Below are positions 37,856-46,269 of a stretch of DNA of 64,000 bases, piece after piece. The stretch's first letter is position 1; each line of letters starts with the position of its first letter. Under the pieces are notes generated by a model. That model saw nothing but the letters and a program-made list of their open reading frames with translations. It did no database searches and was not told where the DNA came from. Source of the DNA: an uncultured Pseudohongiella sp. (GTDB lineage Bacteria > Pseudomonadota > Gammaproteobacteria > Pseudomonadales > Pseudohongiellaceae); the NCBI GenBank assembly GCA_951812965.1, contig OX638341.1:1532438-1596437 (forward strand), read 5' to 3'. Position numbers and translations under genes: made by a program.

Positions 37856-39862
37856 ATGACATTCGCCGAAGAAATTCTGCTCTTGCTGCTGGACGAAAAC
37901 ACCGGGTACTTTGCACCTGTTCCCGAATGGCAAATGTCTTGTGCTTTCGCCGGCGGGGTGCTCATGGATCTTGCCCTGAAGAATCGCATCGATTCGGACC
38001 TCAAGACGCTCACCCTGATCAGCAAGGAGCCAACCGGAGACGATATTCTCGATCCGGTGCTTGGGGAGATCGCCCGAGAGGAGAAAACCCATAACGCCCA
38101 ATTCTGGGTCGAACGGATAGCCGCCAGGGCCGAAAGCATCAGCGACAATGCGTTCAACCGCCTGGTCAAGATGGGAATTCTCGACTTTGACTCTGCCGGT
38201 TTCTGGTCGCTTTCGAAAAAGGTATCCCGCACCGGCCGCTATCCACTCGTGGACGGTGCTCCGGGGGAAGAGATCAAGCAGCGGATTACGCGCATTCTGT
38301 TGACCGATGAGATTCCGGACCCGCGTGATATCGCAATTATCGGATTGCTGAACAATTGCGACGGAGTGCGTACCTTGCTGGAGCCGGAGGAACTGGAAAC
38401 CGCCCAGGAACGCATCGAATTACTTAGCGGAATGGACCTGATCGGGCGGACCATCGGCGAAGCGGTGCGCAGTTCGTACCGACCGCCGGAAGCCTTGCGC
38501 ACCCGGCACCGCAAGAAGCTGCCATCGATCGGCTTGCTGGATATTCTGCGCTCACGCGCAATGCGGCAGGGAAATTTACCCAAATTCTTTGCCCAACAGG
38601 CCGAAAAACACGGGCCGGTTTTCGAAATTAAAGCTGGCGGCCGCAAATACGTCGTTCTCGCCAGCCAGAAACTCAATCTCTGGACCGGCAAGAAAGGGCG
38701 CTTGCTATTGCGGACCCGAGACTATCTGGAGGATTTTCAGCACGAATGGGGGACCGCCAGATCGATTGCCAGCATGGATGGCGCCGATCATTTCCGTATG
38801 CGCAAGTCCATGCGCGACGGCGTGTCTCGCGTCGTCGTCGAAGACCGGATGCACGATGTGATCGCTCTTGCGAAGAAAACTTTCAGCGGTTGGAAGGTGG
38901 GTAGCGATATTCCCGTCGAAGCGTCCTGCCAGCATCTGATCGGTGCGCAGATTTCCGAATTGAGCTTGAGCTTTGTGCCGAGTTTCAAAATACTCGACGA
39001 TCTGCTGAAGTTCGAATACCGCGCACTGTTTGTGCATGTTCTCGATTTATTGCCGGGTTTCATGCTGCGTACGCCGCGGATGAAGAGATACAAACAAAGC
39101 GTACTCGATCTATATGCGCAGATTCACGCGACCCATACGCCGGCGCAACGAGCAGGCAAGCGGCGTGATCTGGCCGACGATCTCTTGGAATTGCATCAAT
39201 CGGATCCGCAATTCCTGCCCGAAACTGACCTGGGATTTACCTTTATCGCGGCGATCATCGCCGGTCACTATACCGGCAGCGCCTTGGCGTTTTCGATTTA
39301 CGAAATGCTGGCGAATCCCGACCTGCATGAACGCATCGTCGCCGAAGCTGACGCCCTGTTCGAAAACGGCGAGCCGGATGCGAAAGCTCTGACTCCCGAT
39401 ACGATCGACGTTGCGCATCGTTTCTGCATGGAGGTGTTACGGCTGCATCCAGTAATAAATGTGCATCGGCGTACGGCGATGAACTCTTTCGAAATCGATG
39501 GAATACCCATCCCGGCCTATAGTGAGATACTGATTGCGTTTACGGCCACACATTTCTTCGATAAACACTTCAAGGATCCCGATAAATTTGACATCGACCG
39601 CTATTTGCCGCCGCGCGACGAGCACACACAGACCGGGGCCTTTGTGCCCTTCGGCACAGGCACCCACACTTGCGGCGGCAGGCGCTGGACCGAACTGCAA
39701 CTGGTGCTGAACATATTGCTGGTCGCGCGATATCTGGACTTGGAACTGGTCCCGAAGAACTACAAGTTGAAGATCAGTCCATTCCCCAAGCTCAGCCCCG
39801 GGAAGAATTTCAAGATCAGGATCAAGGGCTACCGGCGCCCCGTCGAATCAGTCGAGATCTGA
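37856..39862 (+). CDS. GPP34 (GOLPH3-like) domain - cytochrome P450 fusion
   Basis: 668 residues in one open frame. Residues 1 to about 205 match GPP34: EEILLLLLDENTGYF, the core GGVLMDLALKNRI and PTGDDILDPVLGEI, close to human GOLPH3 PTGDVLLDETL. The Arg that contacts PI4P in GOLPH3 is Ala here (AFAGG in place of LRGG). Residues about 235-660 are a P450: I-helix AGHYTGS (469-475), resembling the AGxHTS of CYP51 rather than the usual acid-Thr pair, EVLR (ExxR, 526-529) and the haem loop FGTGTHTCGG with Cys606. No membrane helix is evident, so GPP34 may tether the enzyme to membrane lipid. It faces the Rieske gene tail to tail with a 15-bp overlap. A sterol/triterpenoid substrate is inferred from context. 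Confidence 0.88.
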   Translation: MTFAEEILLLLLDENTGYFAPVPEWQMSCAFAGGVLMDLALKNRIDSDLKTLTLISKEPTGDDILDPVLGEIAREEKTHNAQFWVERIAARAESISDNAFNRLVKMGILDFDSAGFWSLSKKVSRTGRYPLVDGAPGEEIKQRITRILLTDEIPDPRDIAIIGLLNNCDGVRTLLEPEELETAQERIELLSGMDLIGRTIGEAVRSSYRPPEALRTRHRKKLPSIGLLDILRSRAMRQGNLPKFFAQQAEKHGPVFEIKAGGRKYVVLASQKLNLWTGKKGRLLLRTRDYLEDFQHEWGTARSIASMDGADHFRMRKSMRDGVSRVVVEDRMHDVIALAKKTFSGWKVGSDIPVEASCQHLIGAQISELSLSFVPSFKILDDLLKFEYRALFVHVLDLLPGFMLRTPRMKRYKQSVLDLYAQIHATHTPAQRAGKRRDLADDLLELHQSDPQFLPETDLGFTFIAAIIAGHYTGSALAFSIYEMLANPDLHERIVAEADALFENGEPDAKALTPDTIDVAHRFCMEVLRLHPVINVHRRTAMNSFEIDGIPIPAYSEILIAFTATHFFDKHFKDPDKFDIDRYLPPRDEHTQTGAFVPFGTGTHTCGGRRWTELQLVLNILLVARYLDLELVPKNYKLKISPFPKLSPGKNFKIRIKGYRRPVESVEI

Positions 39863-40891
39863 TTTGCTCTGGTCGTCAACTTCAATCTCCGGATAGAACT
39901 GCCGGCACCAACGGCGATACAGCCCGATCTCCCCGTCGGACCGGCTCAGAACCGGCGTTGCCCTGTAGCGCTTGCGGCTCCAGATTCTTTCATCCTGCGC
40001 CACGTCGAGTTTCTGGTTGGTAAGCATGAACTGGTTGATCACCGGCGCGCGCCATCGCCTGGGCAGGAAACGCAAGCCCATGAAAAATCGTTTCGGCTTG
40101 CGCAATTCGCGCACCTGGCAGGCAAGTGTCAGATAGATTTCCCGACCGTCGATGGGAGTGGCCAGAACCCACAGGCGCAAGTCCATCTCGATGGTGTTTT
40201 CCCGCACCTCCACGAAAGAATAGCCTATGCCGTGGACATGGGTCACGGCATCGACGTCATTCATCATTTTCCAGATGTTGGCGATCCGGCGAATCCGCGT
40301 GAAATGAAACTTGCTGAGCAGATACGCGCCGTCGATTTCCACCTCGCCGTTCGGATAGACGTTGTCGTAGCCGTGAACGTAGCGCAGATGGGCGATATCG
40401 ACGGAGTTTTCGGCGGTTTCCTGCGGGTGCCCGGGGAAGCGGAAGCGCCGGTAGCCGATGCCGCACCATTCCGGGCCCTGGGACACGTCCGGCAGAGTCC
40501 ATTGCGGCATCCTGCCTTCAAGTCCCCACCAGGCGAAGATCATGCCCGCAATCTCCCGGGTTTCGTATAGTTTCAGCCGAGCATTGGGCGGGGGTGGGGC
40601 GTAAGGGGTCGACACGCATTTGCCGGAAGAATCGAATGTGAAGCCGTGGAAGGGACAGACCAGGCAGCCGTCGCGCACCTCGCCGCCAGCCTTGGGGCCC
40701 AGATGCGAACCGAGATGCGGGCAGAAAGCGTCTGCGACGCAGATATTTTCGTCAGCATCGCACCAGATGACGATTTCCTCGCCCATCCAGGTTCGCGCAA
40801 TCAGTTTCCTGGCTGCTACAGTCTTTCGGTCGGTCAGAAAATACCAGCCTTCCGGGAAGGGCGGCAGTTTTTTCGCGCGTTTCAACTTCAT
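39848..40891 (-). CDS. Rieske non-haem iron oxygenase, KshA / DAF-36-like
   Basis: About 347 residues. ATG 40891 is preferred to TTG 40930. The Rieske domain has Cys57-Pro-His59 (FCPHLGSH) and Cys79-Pro-Phe-His82 (CLVCPFHGF), the [2Fe-2S] ligands. The catalytic domain has ENSVDIAHLRYVH with Asn162, Asp165, His168 and His173, the bridge Asp and iron ligands. This spacing is shared by 3-ketosteroid 9alpha-hydroxylase KshA and by the cholesterol 7-desaturase DAF-36/Neverland group; bacterial sterol C-4 demethylation also uses a Rieske enzyme. No reductase is encoded nearby, so electrons must come from elsewhere. It is the last gene of the SMT-dipeptidase-aminotransferase run. Confidence 0.85.
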   Translation of the reverse strand: MKLKRAKKLPPFPEGWYFLTDRKTVAARKLIARTWMGEEIVIWCDADENICVADAFCPHLGSHLGPKAGGEVRDGCLVCPFHGFTFDSSGKCVSTPYAPPPPNARLKLYETREIAGMIFAWWGLEGRMPQWTLPDVSQGPEWCGIGYRRFRFPGHPQETAENSVDIAHLRYVHGYDNVYPNGEVEIDGAYLLSKFHFTRIRRIANIWKMMNDVDAVTHVHGIGYSFVEVRENTIEMDLRLWVLATPIDGREIYLTLACQVRELRKPKRFFMGLRFLPRRWRAPVINQFMLTNQKLDVAQDERIWSRKRYRATPVLSRSDGEIGLYRRWCRQFYPEIEVDDQSKSDLD

Positions 40892-40930
40892 CAGTCCGTT
40901 CTTGTTTTTCTTTTGCTTATACGACTTCAA

Positions 40931-42076
40931 TCACCCGAACAGTTTCTGATAGGTCTGCACGAAATAACGCATCTCGTCCGGTTTCGCCATACTCAGGCGC
41001 ATCCAGTTTGTGAACGGGGGGAAGGGTCTTCCGACCAGGATGTTTTCTTCCAGGAAACGAGCCTGGACTTCTTCGATCGGTTGTCCGGTTTCGATGAAAC
41101 TGAAATTTGCGTCCGACTTGATGTGACTGATGCCGGCCGAGCGCAGATAGCTTTCGACGATGTCCAGTGACTCGCGCGCCGTGCGCAGTACGAAATTCGA
41201 ATGTTCTTCGTCCTGATAGCTGGCATGGGCCGCGCGTATGCCGACAATGTTTTGCAAACCGGTCTGCCGGTTGGTGATTTCCCGCGCCAGTTCCGGATGG
41301 GAGAAGGCAAAACCTACCCGCAGTCCGGCCAGGCCGTGAATTTTCGAAGCCGTGCGGGTGATGATCAGGTTCCGCTGGCCGTTGCGGACAAGGTCCAGCA
41401 TGGTGCTGTAATCGGGGTTGTTGACAAACTCGTGATAGGCCTCGTCGAGGAACACCATGCGATCACGTGCGATTTCGACAATGAAATCCTTAAGCGCATT
41501 CTTTTCGATGATATTTGGAATCGGATTGTTGGGATTGCACAGATAAACCAGCCTGGTGTCGGCACGGATAGCGCTCGCCATGGCTTCAAGATCCGTTTTC
41601 ATGTCGCCGTCCACGGGCACACGGATTACCTCGGTGCCGTTGGATTCCGCGTAGTCCGGCAGATCCTCGAACGTGGGATTGGGGATGACGATCGAGCCGC
41701 CGCGCATTTCCGCGAGCAGTCCGCCCACTTTCAGCAGTTCCGCCGAACCTGAACCGAGGCTGATGTGATCGCGGCCTATATTCTGCTGGCCGGCGATCAG
41801 GTCAGGCAGCGGATTACCATAAAAAGAATACAGGTTGGCTTCGTCGATCGAGTTATAGATCGCGCGCAAGGCGACGCGCGACGGCCCCCAGGGATTCTCG
41901 TTCGAATTCATGCGGATGATGTGGTCCGGCCTGGGAATCGCATCCTGCGCGCGGGCGCTTTGCATCAGCTCCAGGCGGGGCAGGAACCGACCGCCGGGAA
42001 TCGACTGCAAGGCGTTGGCGGCGAACAAGGCCGAACCGCCAAGTAAAAGCTCTCTTCTGCTTACTCTGCTTGCCAT
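40931..42076 (-). CDS. Tat-exported class I/II PLP aminotransferase (HisC-like fold)
   Basis: About 381 residues. The N-terminus RVSRRELLLGGSALFAAN is a twin-arginine signal, ending near SARAQDA, so the folded, cofactor-loaded enzyme is exported. The body has the HisC-type MNSNENPWGPS opening, YLCNPNNPIPN, FLDEAYHEF (Asp for pyridine N) and TASKIHGLAGLRVGF, where Lys binds PLP. An ATG at 42094 overlaps the dipeptidase stop (ATGA) and is an alternative start; 42076 has GGGGGAAA upstream. A cytosolic histidine-pathway role is excluded by the signal. The amino donor and acceptor are unknown; amino acids released by the adjacent dipeptidase are candidates. Confidence 0.85.
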   Translation of the reverse strand: MASRVSRRELLLGGSALFAANALQSIPGGRFLPRLELMQSARAQDAIPRPDHIIRMNSNENPWGPSRVALRAIYNSIDEANLYSFYGNPLPDLIAGQQNIGRDHISLGSGSAELLKVGGLLAEMRGGSIVIPNPTFEDLPDYAESNGTEVIRVPVDGDMKTDLEAMASAIRADTRLVYLCNPNNPIPNIIEKNALKDFIVEIARDRMVFLDEAYHEFVNNPDYSTMLDLVRNGQRNLIITRTASKIHGLAGLRVGFAFSHPELAREITNRQTGLQNIVGIRAAHASYQDEEHSNFVLRTARESLDIVESYLRSAGISHIKSDANFSFIETGQPIEEVQARFLEENILVGRPFPPFTNWMRLSMAKPDEMRYFVQTYQKLFG

Positions 42077-42090
42077 GGAATTTCCCCCGG

Positions 42091-43263
42091 TCATAAGTCA
42101 CCGCCCCCGGCCGCGATATTCTGCACCTCGTCAAGCACTCTCAGGAGGTTGCCGCCCCAGAGCAACTCGATTTCTTCCTCGCTGTAGCCGCGCCTGACGA
42201 GTTCGAGGGTAACGTTGAAGGTCTCGGAAGCGTCGTTCCAGCCTTCGATGCCGCCGCCGCCGTCGAAATCCGAACTGATGCCGACATGTTCGATTCCGAT
42301 CAAGTCTACCATGTAGTCGATATGGTCAACCAAGTCGGCGACCGTCGCCGGCGGGGTTTCGCTGACGTAGGCGTCGAACGCCACGGCCTGCACCACGCCG
42401 CCGTTGTCGCGGATCCGTAGCAGCAATTCATCGCTCAGGTTGCGGCTGTGGTCCGTAAGCGCCCGGGCCGAGGAATGCGAGGCGATGACCGGCGCGGTGC
42501 TGATATCGAGCATTTGCGATATGGCCTCGGCCGAGGGATGCGAGATATCGATCATGATGCCGAGGCGGTTCATTTCCGCTATGGCCAGCCGGCCGAGATC
42601 GCTGAGCCCGCCATGCAGGAATTCGTTTTCAGCCTCGCCGGTATGGGAGTCGGAGAACTGGTTGTGCCCGTTGTGCGCGAGAGACATATAACGCCCGCCG
42701 CGGGCATGGAATTCCTCGATCCGCGCAAGATCGAGGCCGACCGGATAAGCGTTCTCGATGCCGATCATGGCAACCTTGCGTCCGCTGGCGGTAATCTCGC
42801 GAACTTCGTCCGAGGTTAGCGCAATGCCGATTCTGTCAGGCGCGATTTCTTCCGCGAGGCGATGGATCGCGTCGAACTTGTCGATGGCGTTGGCGTAGGC
42901 CGCCGCATAGCCTTCCTGATCGAGCGTATCCTGGCCGGTATAGACAATGAGCCATACTACATCGAGACCGCCGGCTTCGATCTTGGGCAAGGTTACCTGG
43001 GTGTCGAGATCGCTCGTGTAATTGTTGTCCCGGGTGAAGTTGTCGGTATTGATATCGGCATGTGTGTCGAGTGTGATGACCCGGTCGTGGATGTCCCGGG
43101 CGCGCTCGATCAATTGCTGCCCGGACTCCGCATCGGGTTCGGTCTCGGGTGCGCCGGTTTCCGCCGGCGCGCTGCTGTCGCCGCAGCCGGCAAGGGCCAG
43201 CAGCAAAGCGGCAAGCAGGAAACATCCGGTCTGATGCGACGATTTCCTCGGCAGTTCAGTCAT
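42091..43263 (-). CDS. Membrane dipeptidase lipoprotein (M19, renal dipeptidase family)
   Basis: About 390 residues from ATG 43263 with AGGA upstream. The lipoprotein signal has lipobox LALAGC. Metal and catalytic motifs of M19 are visible: LDTHADINTDN (HxD), IGIENAYPVGLDLARIEEF (bridging Glu), SLAHNGHNQFSD, IDISHPSAEA and VIASHSSARALTDHSRN, then HVGISSDFDGGGGI. It hydrolyses dipeptides, including Cys-Gly or D-amino acid dipeptides in known members, in the periplasm. It lies between the sterol methyltransferase and the Tat aminotransferase. A gamma-glutamyltransferase starts divergently 1.3 kb away, a pairing that would complete extracellular glutathione breakdown. Confidence 0.9.
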   Translation of the reverse strand: MTELPRKSSHQTGCFLLAALLLALAGCGDSSAPAETGAPETEPDAESGQQLIERARDIHDRVITLDTHADINTDNFTRDNNYTSDLDTQVTLPKIEAGGLDVVWLIVYTGQDTLDQEGYAAAYANAIDKFDAIHRLAEEIAPDRIGIALTSDEVREITASGRKVAMIGIENAYPVGLDLARIEEFHARGGRYMSLAHNGHNQFSDSHTGEAENEFLHGGLSDLGRLAIAEMNRLGIMIDISHPSAEAISQMLDISTAPVIASHSSARALTDHSRNLSDELLLRIRDNGGVVQAVAFDAYVSETPPATVADLVDHIDYMVDLIGIEHVGISSDFDGGGGIEGWNDASETFNVTLELVRRGYSEEEIELLWGGNLLRVLDEVQNIAAGGGDL

Positions 43264-43357
43264 GGCGGCAATTCCTGGCTGGCAATCCGGGAAAACTACC
43301 ACTCGCGGGAAACACTGGCAATCGCGGCTGGTATTCCCAGGACAGTCGGCGCCGCGT

Positions 43358-44389
43358 TTATCCCGGTTTTCGGGCGAGGAAACAGTAGAGTGGAGTAAAT
43401 ATCCCCAACTTACCGCCCATTACATAAGCGTCTGCGGTTCGATTCATCATCTGGACGACACCGGCCGAGCCCTTTGGAACGAACCTGCATGCCTCGCCGA
43501 GCCGCAATCCGGCGATTATTGCCTTGCGGCCCAGCGGCGTCCTGCGAATCGCACCTTGCAAGGTGCCGTCAAGGCCTTCCATGGGCCGATACCAGGGTGT
43601 GCCGGGGCCATCCAGAGCGCCCCTGTCCTTTGCCTCGACAACTTCGAATCCGACTGCCTCGAGCGCGCGGTTCACTTCGGAGAACGCGGCGATGCCGTCC
43701 AGCGCGATTCCCAGCATGAGTTCATCTTTTGCCGCCAGGTCCCGGTCGCTTGCGGGGTCGAACCGGTCTGTCATGCACATCTCCTGGCCCCAGAACAGGG
43801 CGCCGGGTTTCAGCACGCGATAAATCTCCGCGAACGCACCCTGCTTGTCCGGGGCATGGCAGGTGGACTCGATCGCGTAACCCGCATCGAACGAGTCGTC
43901 CTCGATGGGGCTCATGTCCATGAAGTTGCAGCGCAGATATTCCGCCAGATGATCGAGACCCTCTTCGCTGTTCCTTTGCCGGGCCTTGTCGAGTTGCTGT
44001 TCATTGTTGTTGACGCAAAGAACCTTAACGCCGGACTCGCGGGCGACCCGCCGCATCGGACCACCCAAGCCACAGCCGACGTCGATAACTCGCATATGTT
44101 CGCGCAACGCCAGTTTTTCGATCATCAGGCGCTGATGGCGAACGATGGACTCTTCCAGAGTCTCGTCTGGCGTCAACGGCGCGAAGTGAAGGGACTCGTT
44201 CCACCCGAAGCGCATGAATTCGGTGCACAGGTCGTAATAGTCGTTGACGGTCTCCGAATGATCGTAGGCGCCGCCCGCGTCATCTGCCCGCCGGCTTCTT
44301 TCCATCCAACCGCCGAATCGCGCCAATCGGCTTGGGACGTTCCAGTCCCGATACACGCTCCACAATGGTTCGATCAGTTTCTTCAACAT
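43358..44389 (-). CDS. Sterol C-24 methyltransferase-like SAM methyltransferase (ERG6/SMT family)
   Basis: 343 residues, close to eukaryotic SMT length. Signature regions of sterol methyltransferases are all present in order: YYDLCTEFMRFGWNESLHF (51-69, region I), the SAM loop DVGCGLGG (103-110), NNNEQQLDKA (127-136), YAIESTCHAPD (171-181, region II), EIYRVLKPGALFWGQE (188-203, region III) and the SMT C-terminal domain ending VMGGKLGIFTPLYCFLARKPG. In eukaryotes this enzyme methylates C-24 of the sterol side chain. Generic ubiquinone/menaquinone methyltransferases lack region I and this C-terminus. No signal or membrane helix. It is the first gene of the minus-strand run that ends with the Rieske oxygenase. 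Confidence 0.87.
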   Translation of the reverse strand: MLKKLIEPLWSVYRDWNVPSRLARFGGWMERSRRADDAGGAYDHSETVNDYYDLCTEFMRFGWNESLHFAPLTPDETLEESIVRHQRLMIEKLALREHMRVIDVGCGLGGPMRRVARESGVKVLCVNNNEQQLDKARQRNSEEGLDHLAEYLRCNFMDMSPIEDDSFDAGYAIESTCHAPDKQGAFAEIYRVLKPGALFWGQEMCMTDRFDPASDRDLAAKDELMLGIALDGIAAFSEVNRALEAVGFEVVEAKDRGALDGPGTPWYRPMEGLDGTLQGAIRRTPLGRKAIIAGLRLGEACRFVPKGSAGVVQMMNRTADAYVMGGKLGIFTPLYCFLARKPG

Positions 44390-44500
44390 GTCTTGTTCCC
44401 TGGTATGGCCACAACTTTTATTGTTCCAGGCAGCCCCGCCGGCAACAGTATAGATTATTTGTTAATACGAGGCTGCCGCACAGGGTACAGAAATCTTGCG

Positions 44501-44506
44501 TATAAT
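44501..44506 (+). promoter_or_regulatory. Candidate -10 element for ggt
   Basis: A consensus TATAAT 30 bp before the ggt start; the -35 region (around GCACAG) is poor. The predicted leader is only about 24 nt. Confidence 0.5.
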
Positions 44507-44535
44507 CCGGGTTTTGTACTGCGGATGGTTTCGCG

Positions 44536-46239
44536 ATGCAGCATCGAATTTTCCGGATTATCGTTTCTTTCCTCTTGCTGGCCCTCGTCAGCCAAGTCTG
44601 GGCCGACGGTGGCCGCACTCCGACTTATGCGAAGAACGGCATGGTCAGCAGTGCTTCCCGGTTGGCTTCAGAGGTAGGCGTCGAGACATTGAAAAATGGG
44701 GGTAATGCCGTGGACGCCGCGGTCGCTACGGCTTTCGCGATGGCAGTCACCTGGCCCAGCGCCGGCAATATCGGCGGCGGCGGCTTTCTTGTCTATCACG
44801 GCGGCGACGGCCATGCCACGGCTTTCGATTTTCGCGAGAAGGCGCCGTTGGCCGCGACTGAAGAAATGTATCTCGGCGTTGACGGAAGGGTCGTCAACAA
44901 CTCCAATCATTTCGGTCCGCTCGCGGTCGGAGTTCCCGGCACCGTGGCCGGACTGTGGAAAGCGCACCAGGAACTCGGCAGCCTGCCCTGGGCCGATCTC
45001 GTGGCCCCTGCGGTCGCACTGGCGCGCGACGGCATTCCGATTACGTATTCGCTGCAAACCGGGTTCGCCCGCAGCCAGGGGCGATTCCGGCAGTATCCTT
45101 CCAGCGCCGCCGTGTTTTTCAAGCCCGACGGTTCGTTGTATGAACTGGGCGATACCTGGGTACAGCCCGATCTGGCGGCCACCCTCGAACTGATCCGGCA
45201 AAACGGCAAGGACGGTTTCTATGCCGGCGAGAACGCCCGGCGCCTGGCGCAATTCATGGCGGACACGGGCGGCCTGATAACCGAAGAGGACCTGGCCCGC
45301 TACGAAGCGGTTGAACGCGAACCCATCCGCGGCAGCTACCGCGGACACGAAATCATCAGCATGCCGCCGCCGAGTTCAGGCGGGGTGGTGCTGGTGGAAA
45401 TGCTCAACATCCTGGAAGGATACGATCTGGCCGCGATGGGTCATAACTCCGCCGAGTATCTGCATGTGCTGACAGAGACCATGCGCCGGGCCTACGCCGA
45501 CCGGGCCGAGCATCTGGGCGATCCGGATTTCAACGAAGGCATGCCGCTGGAGCGTCTCACCTCGAAAGAGTATGCCGATGATCTGCGCGGCACCATCGAT
45601 CTCGAACGCGCCTCCAACAGCGATCCCGAACATTTCGCCCAGGCATACGAAAGCGAGGAGACCACGCATTTTTCCGTGGTCGACAAGGAAGGAAGTATGG
45701 TCAGCCTGACCTATACGCTGGAATTCGGATATGGCTCCGCCATCGTGGTCGAAGGCGGAGGTTACCTGCTCAACAATGAAATGGGTGATTTCAATGCCGT
45801 TCCCGGCGTCACCGACGCCAACGGCCTGATCGGCACGCCGCCGAACCTGATTCGTCCGGAGAAGCGGCCGCTTTCGAGTATGACGCCGACCATCGTGGCG
45901 CTGGACGGTCAGCCATTGTTCGCGGCCGGCAGTCCCGGCGGCAAGACCATCATCAATACCACCTTGCAGGTAATCCTGAACATTATCGATCATGGCTACA
46001 ACATCGCGGAATCCATCGAGGCGCCCCGCATTCATCACCAGTGGCTGCCCGATGTAACCGGCATGGAGCCGAATGGCCTTTCTCCCGACACGATCCGCTT
46101 GTATGAGGCCAAGGGGCACCGTCTGATGTCGCGCGGCACGCAAGGCGCGGCAATGGGGGTGTACCATGATCGTGAAGCCGGATTGTTTCTGGGAGCTTCC
46201 GATTCGCGTCGCGGAGACGGGGCCGCAGTCGGATATTGA
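44536..46239 (+). CDS. ggt: Gamma-glutamyltransferase
   Basis: 567 residues with a signal peptide ending near SQVWADGG. The Ntn-hydrolase autocleavage site is EETTHFSVVD; Thr376 becomes the nucleophile and N-terminus of the small subunit. Substrate-binding motifs GGGGFLVYHG, FREKAPLAA (Arg for the glutamate alpha-carboxylate) and MTPTIVALDGQPLFAAGSPG (oxyanion glycines) are present. It cleaves the gamma-glutamyl bond of glutathione and relatives in the periplasm. The M19 dipeptidase nearby could finish the Cys-Gly product. The FAD/Fe-S dehydrogenase follows 30 bp downstream, so the two may form an operon though the link is not obvious. Confidence 0.93.
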   Translation: MQHRIFRIIVSFLLLALVSQVWADGGRTPTYAKNGMVSSASRLASEVGVETLKNGGNAVDAAVATAFAMAVTWPSAGNIGGGGFLVYHGGDGHATAFDFREKAPLAATEEMYLGVDGRVVNNSNHFGPLAVGVPGTVAGLWKAHQELGSLPWADLVAPAVALARDGIPITYSLQTGFARSQGRFRQYPSSAAVFFKPDGSLYELGDTWVQPDLAATLELIRQNGKDGFYAGENARRLAQFMADTGGLITEEDLARYEAVEREPIRGSYRGHEIISMPPPSSGGVVLVEMLNILEGYDLAAMGHNSAEYLHVLTETMRRAYADRAEHLGDPDFNEGMPLERLTSKEYADDLRGTIDLERASNSDPEHFAQAYESEETTHFSVVDKEGSMVSLTYTLEFGYGSAIVVEGGGYLLNNEMGDFNAVPGVTDANGLIGTPPNLIRPEKRPLSSMTPTIVALDGQPLFAAGSPGGKTIINTTLQVILNIIDHGYNIAESIEAPRIHHQWLPDVTGMEPNGLSPDTIRLYEAKGHRLMSRGTQGAAMGVYHDREAGLFLGASDSRRGDGAAVGY

Positions 46240-46269
46240 TCCGTCCATGAAGTTATCCGGGTTTCAGTC

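Noticed and set aside
37856..39862. Two separate genes wrongly joined (GPP34 and P450)
   Set aside because: The frame is continuous with a plausible linker (residues about 205-235), no internal ribosome-binding site with start was seen at the P450 boundary.
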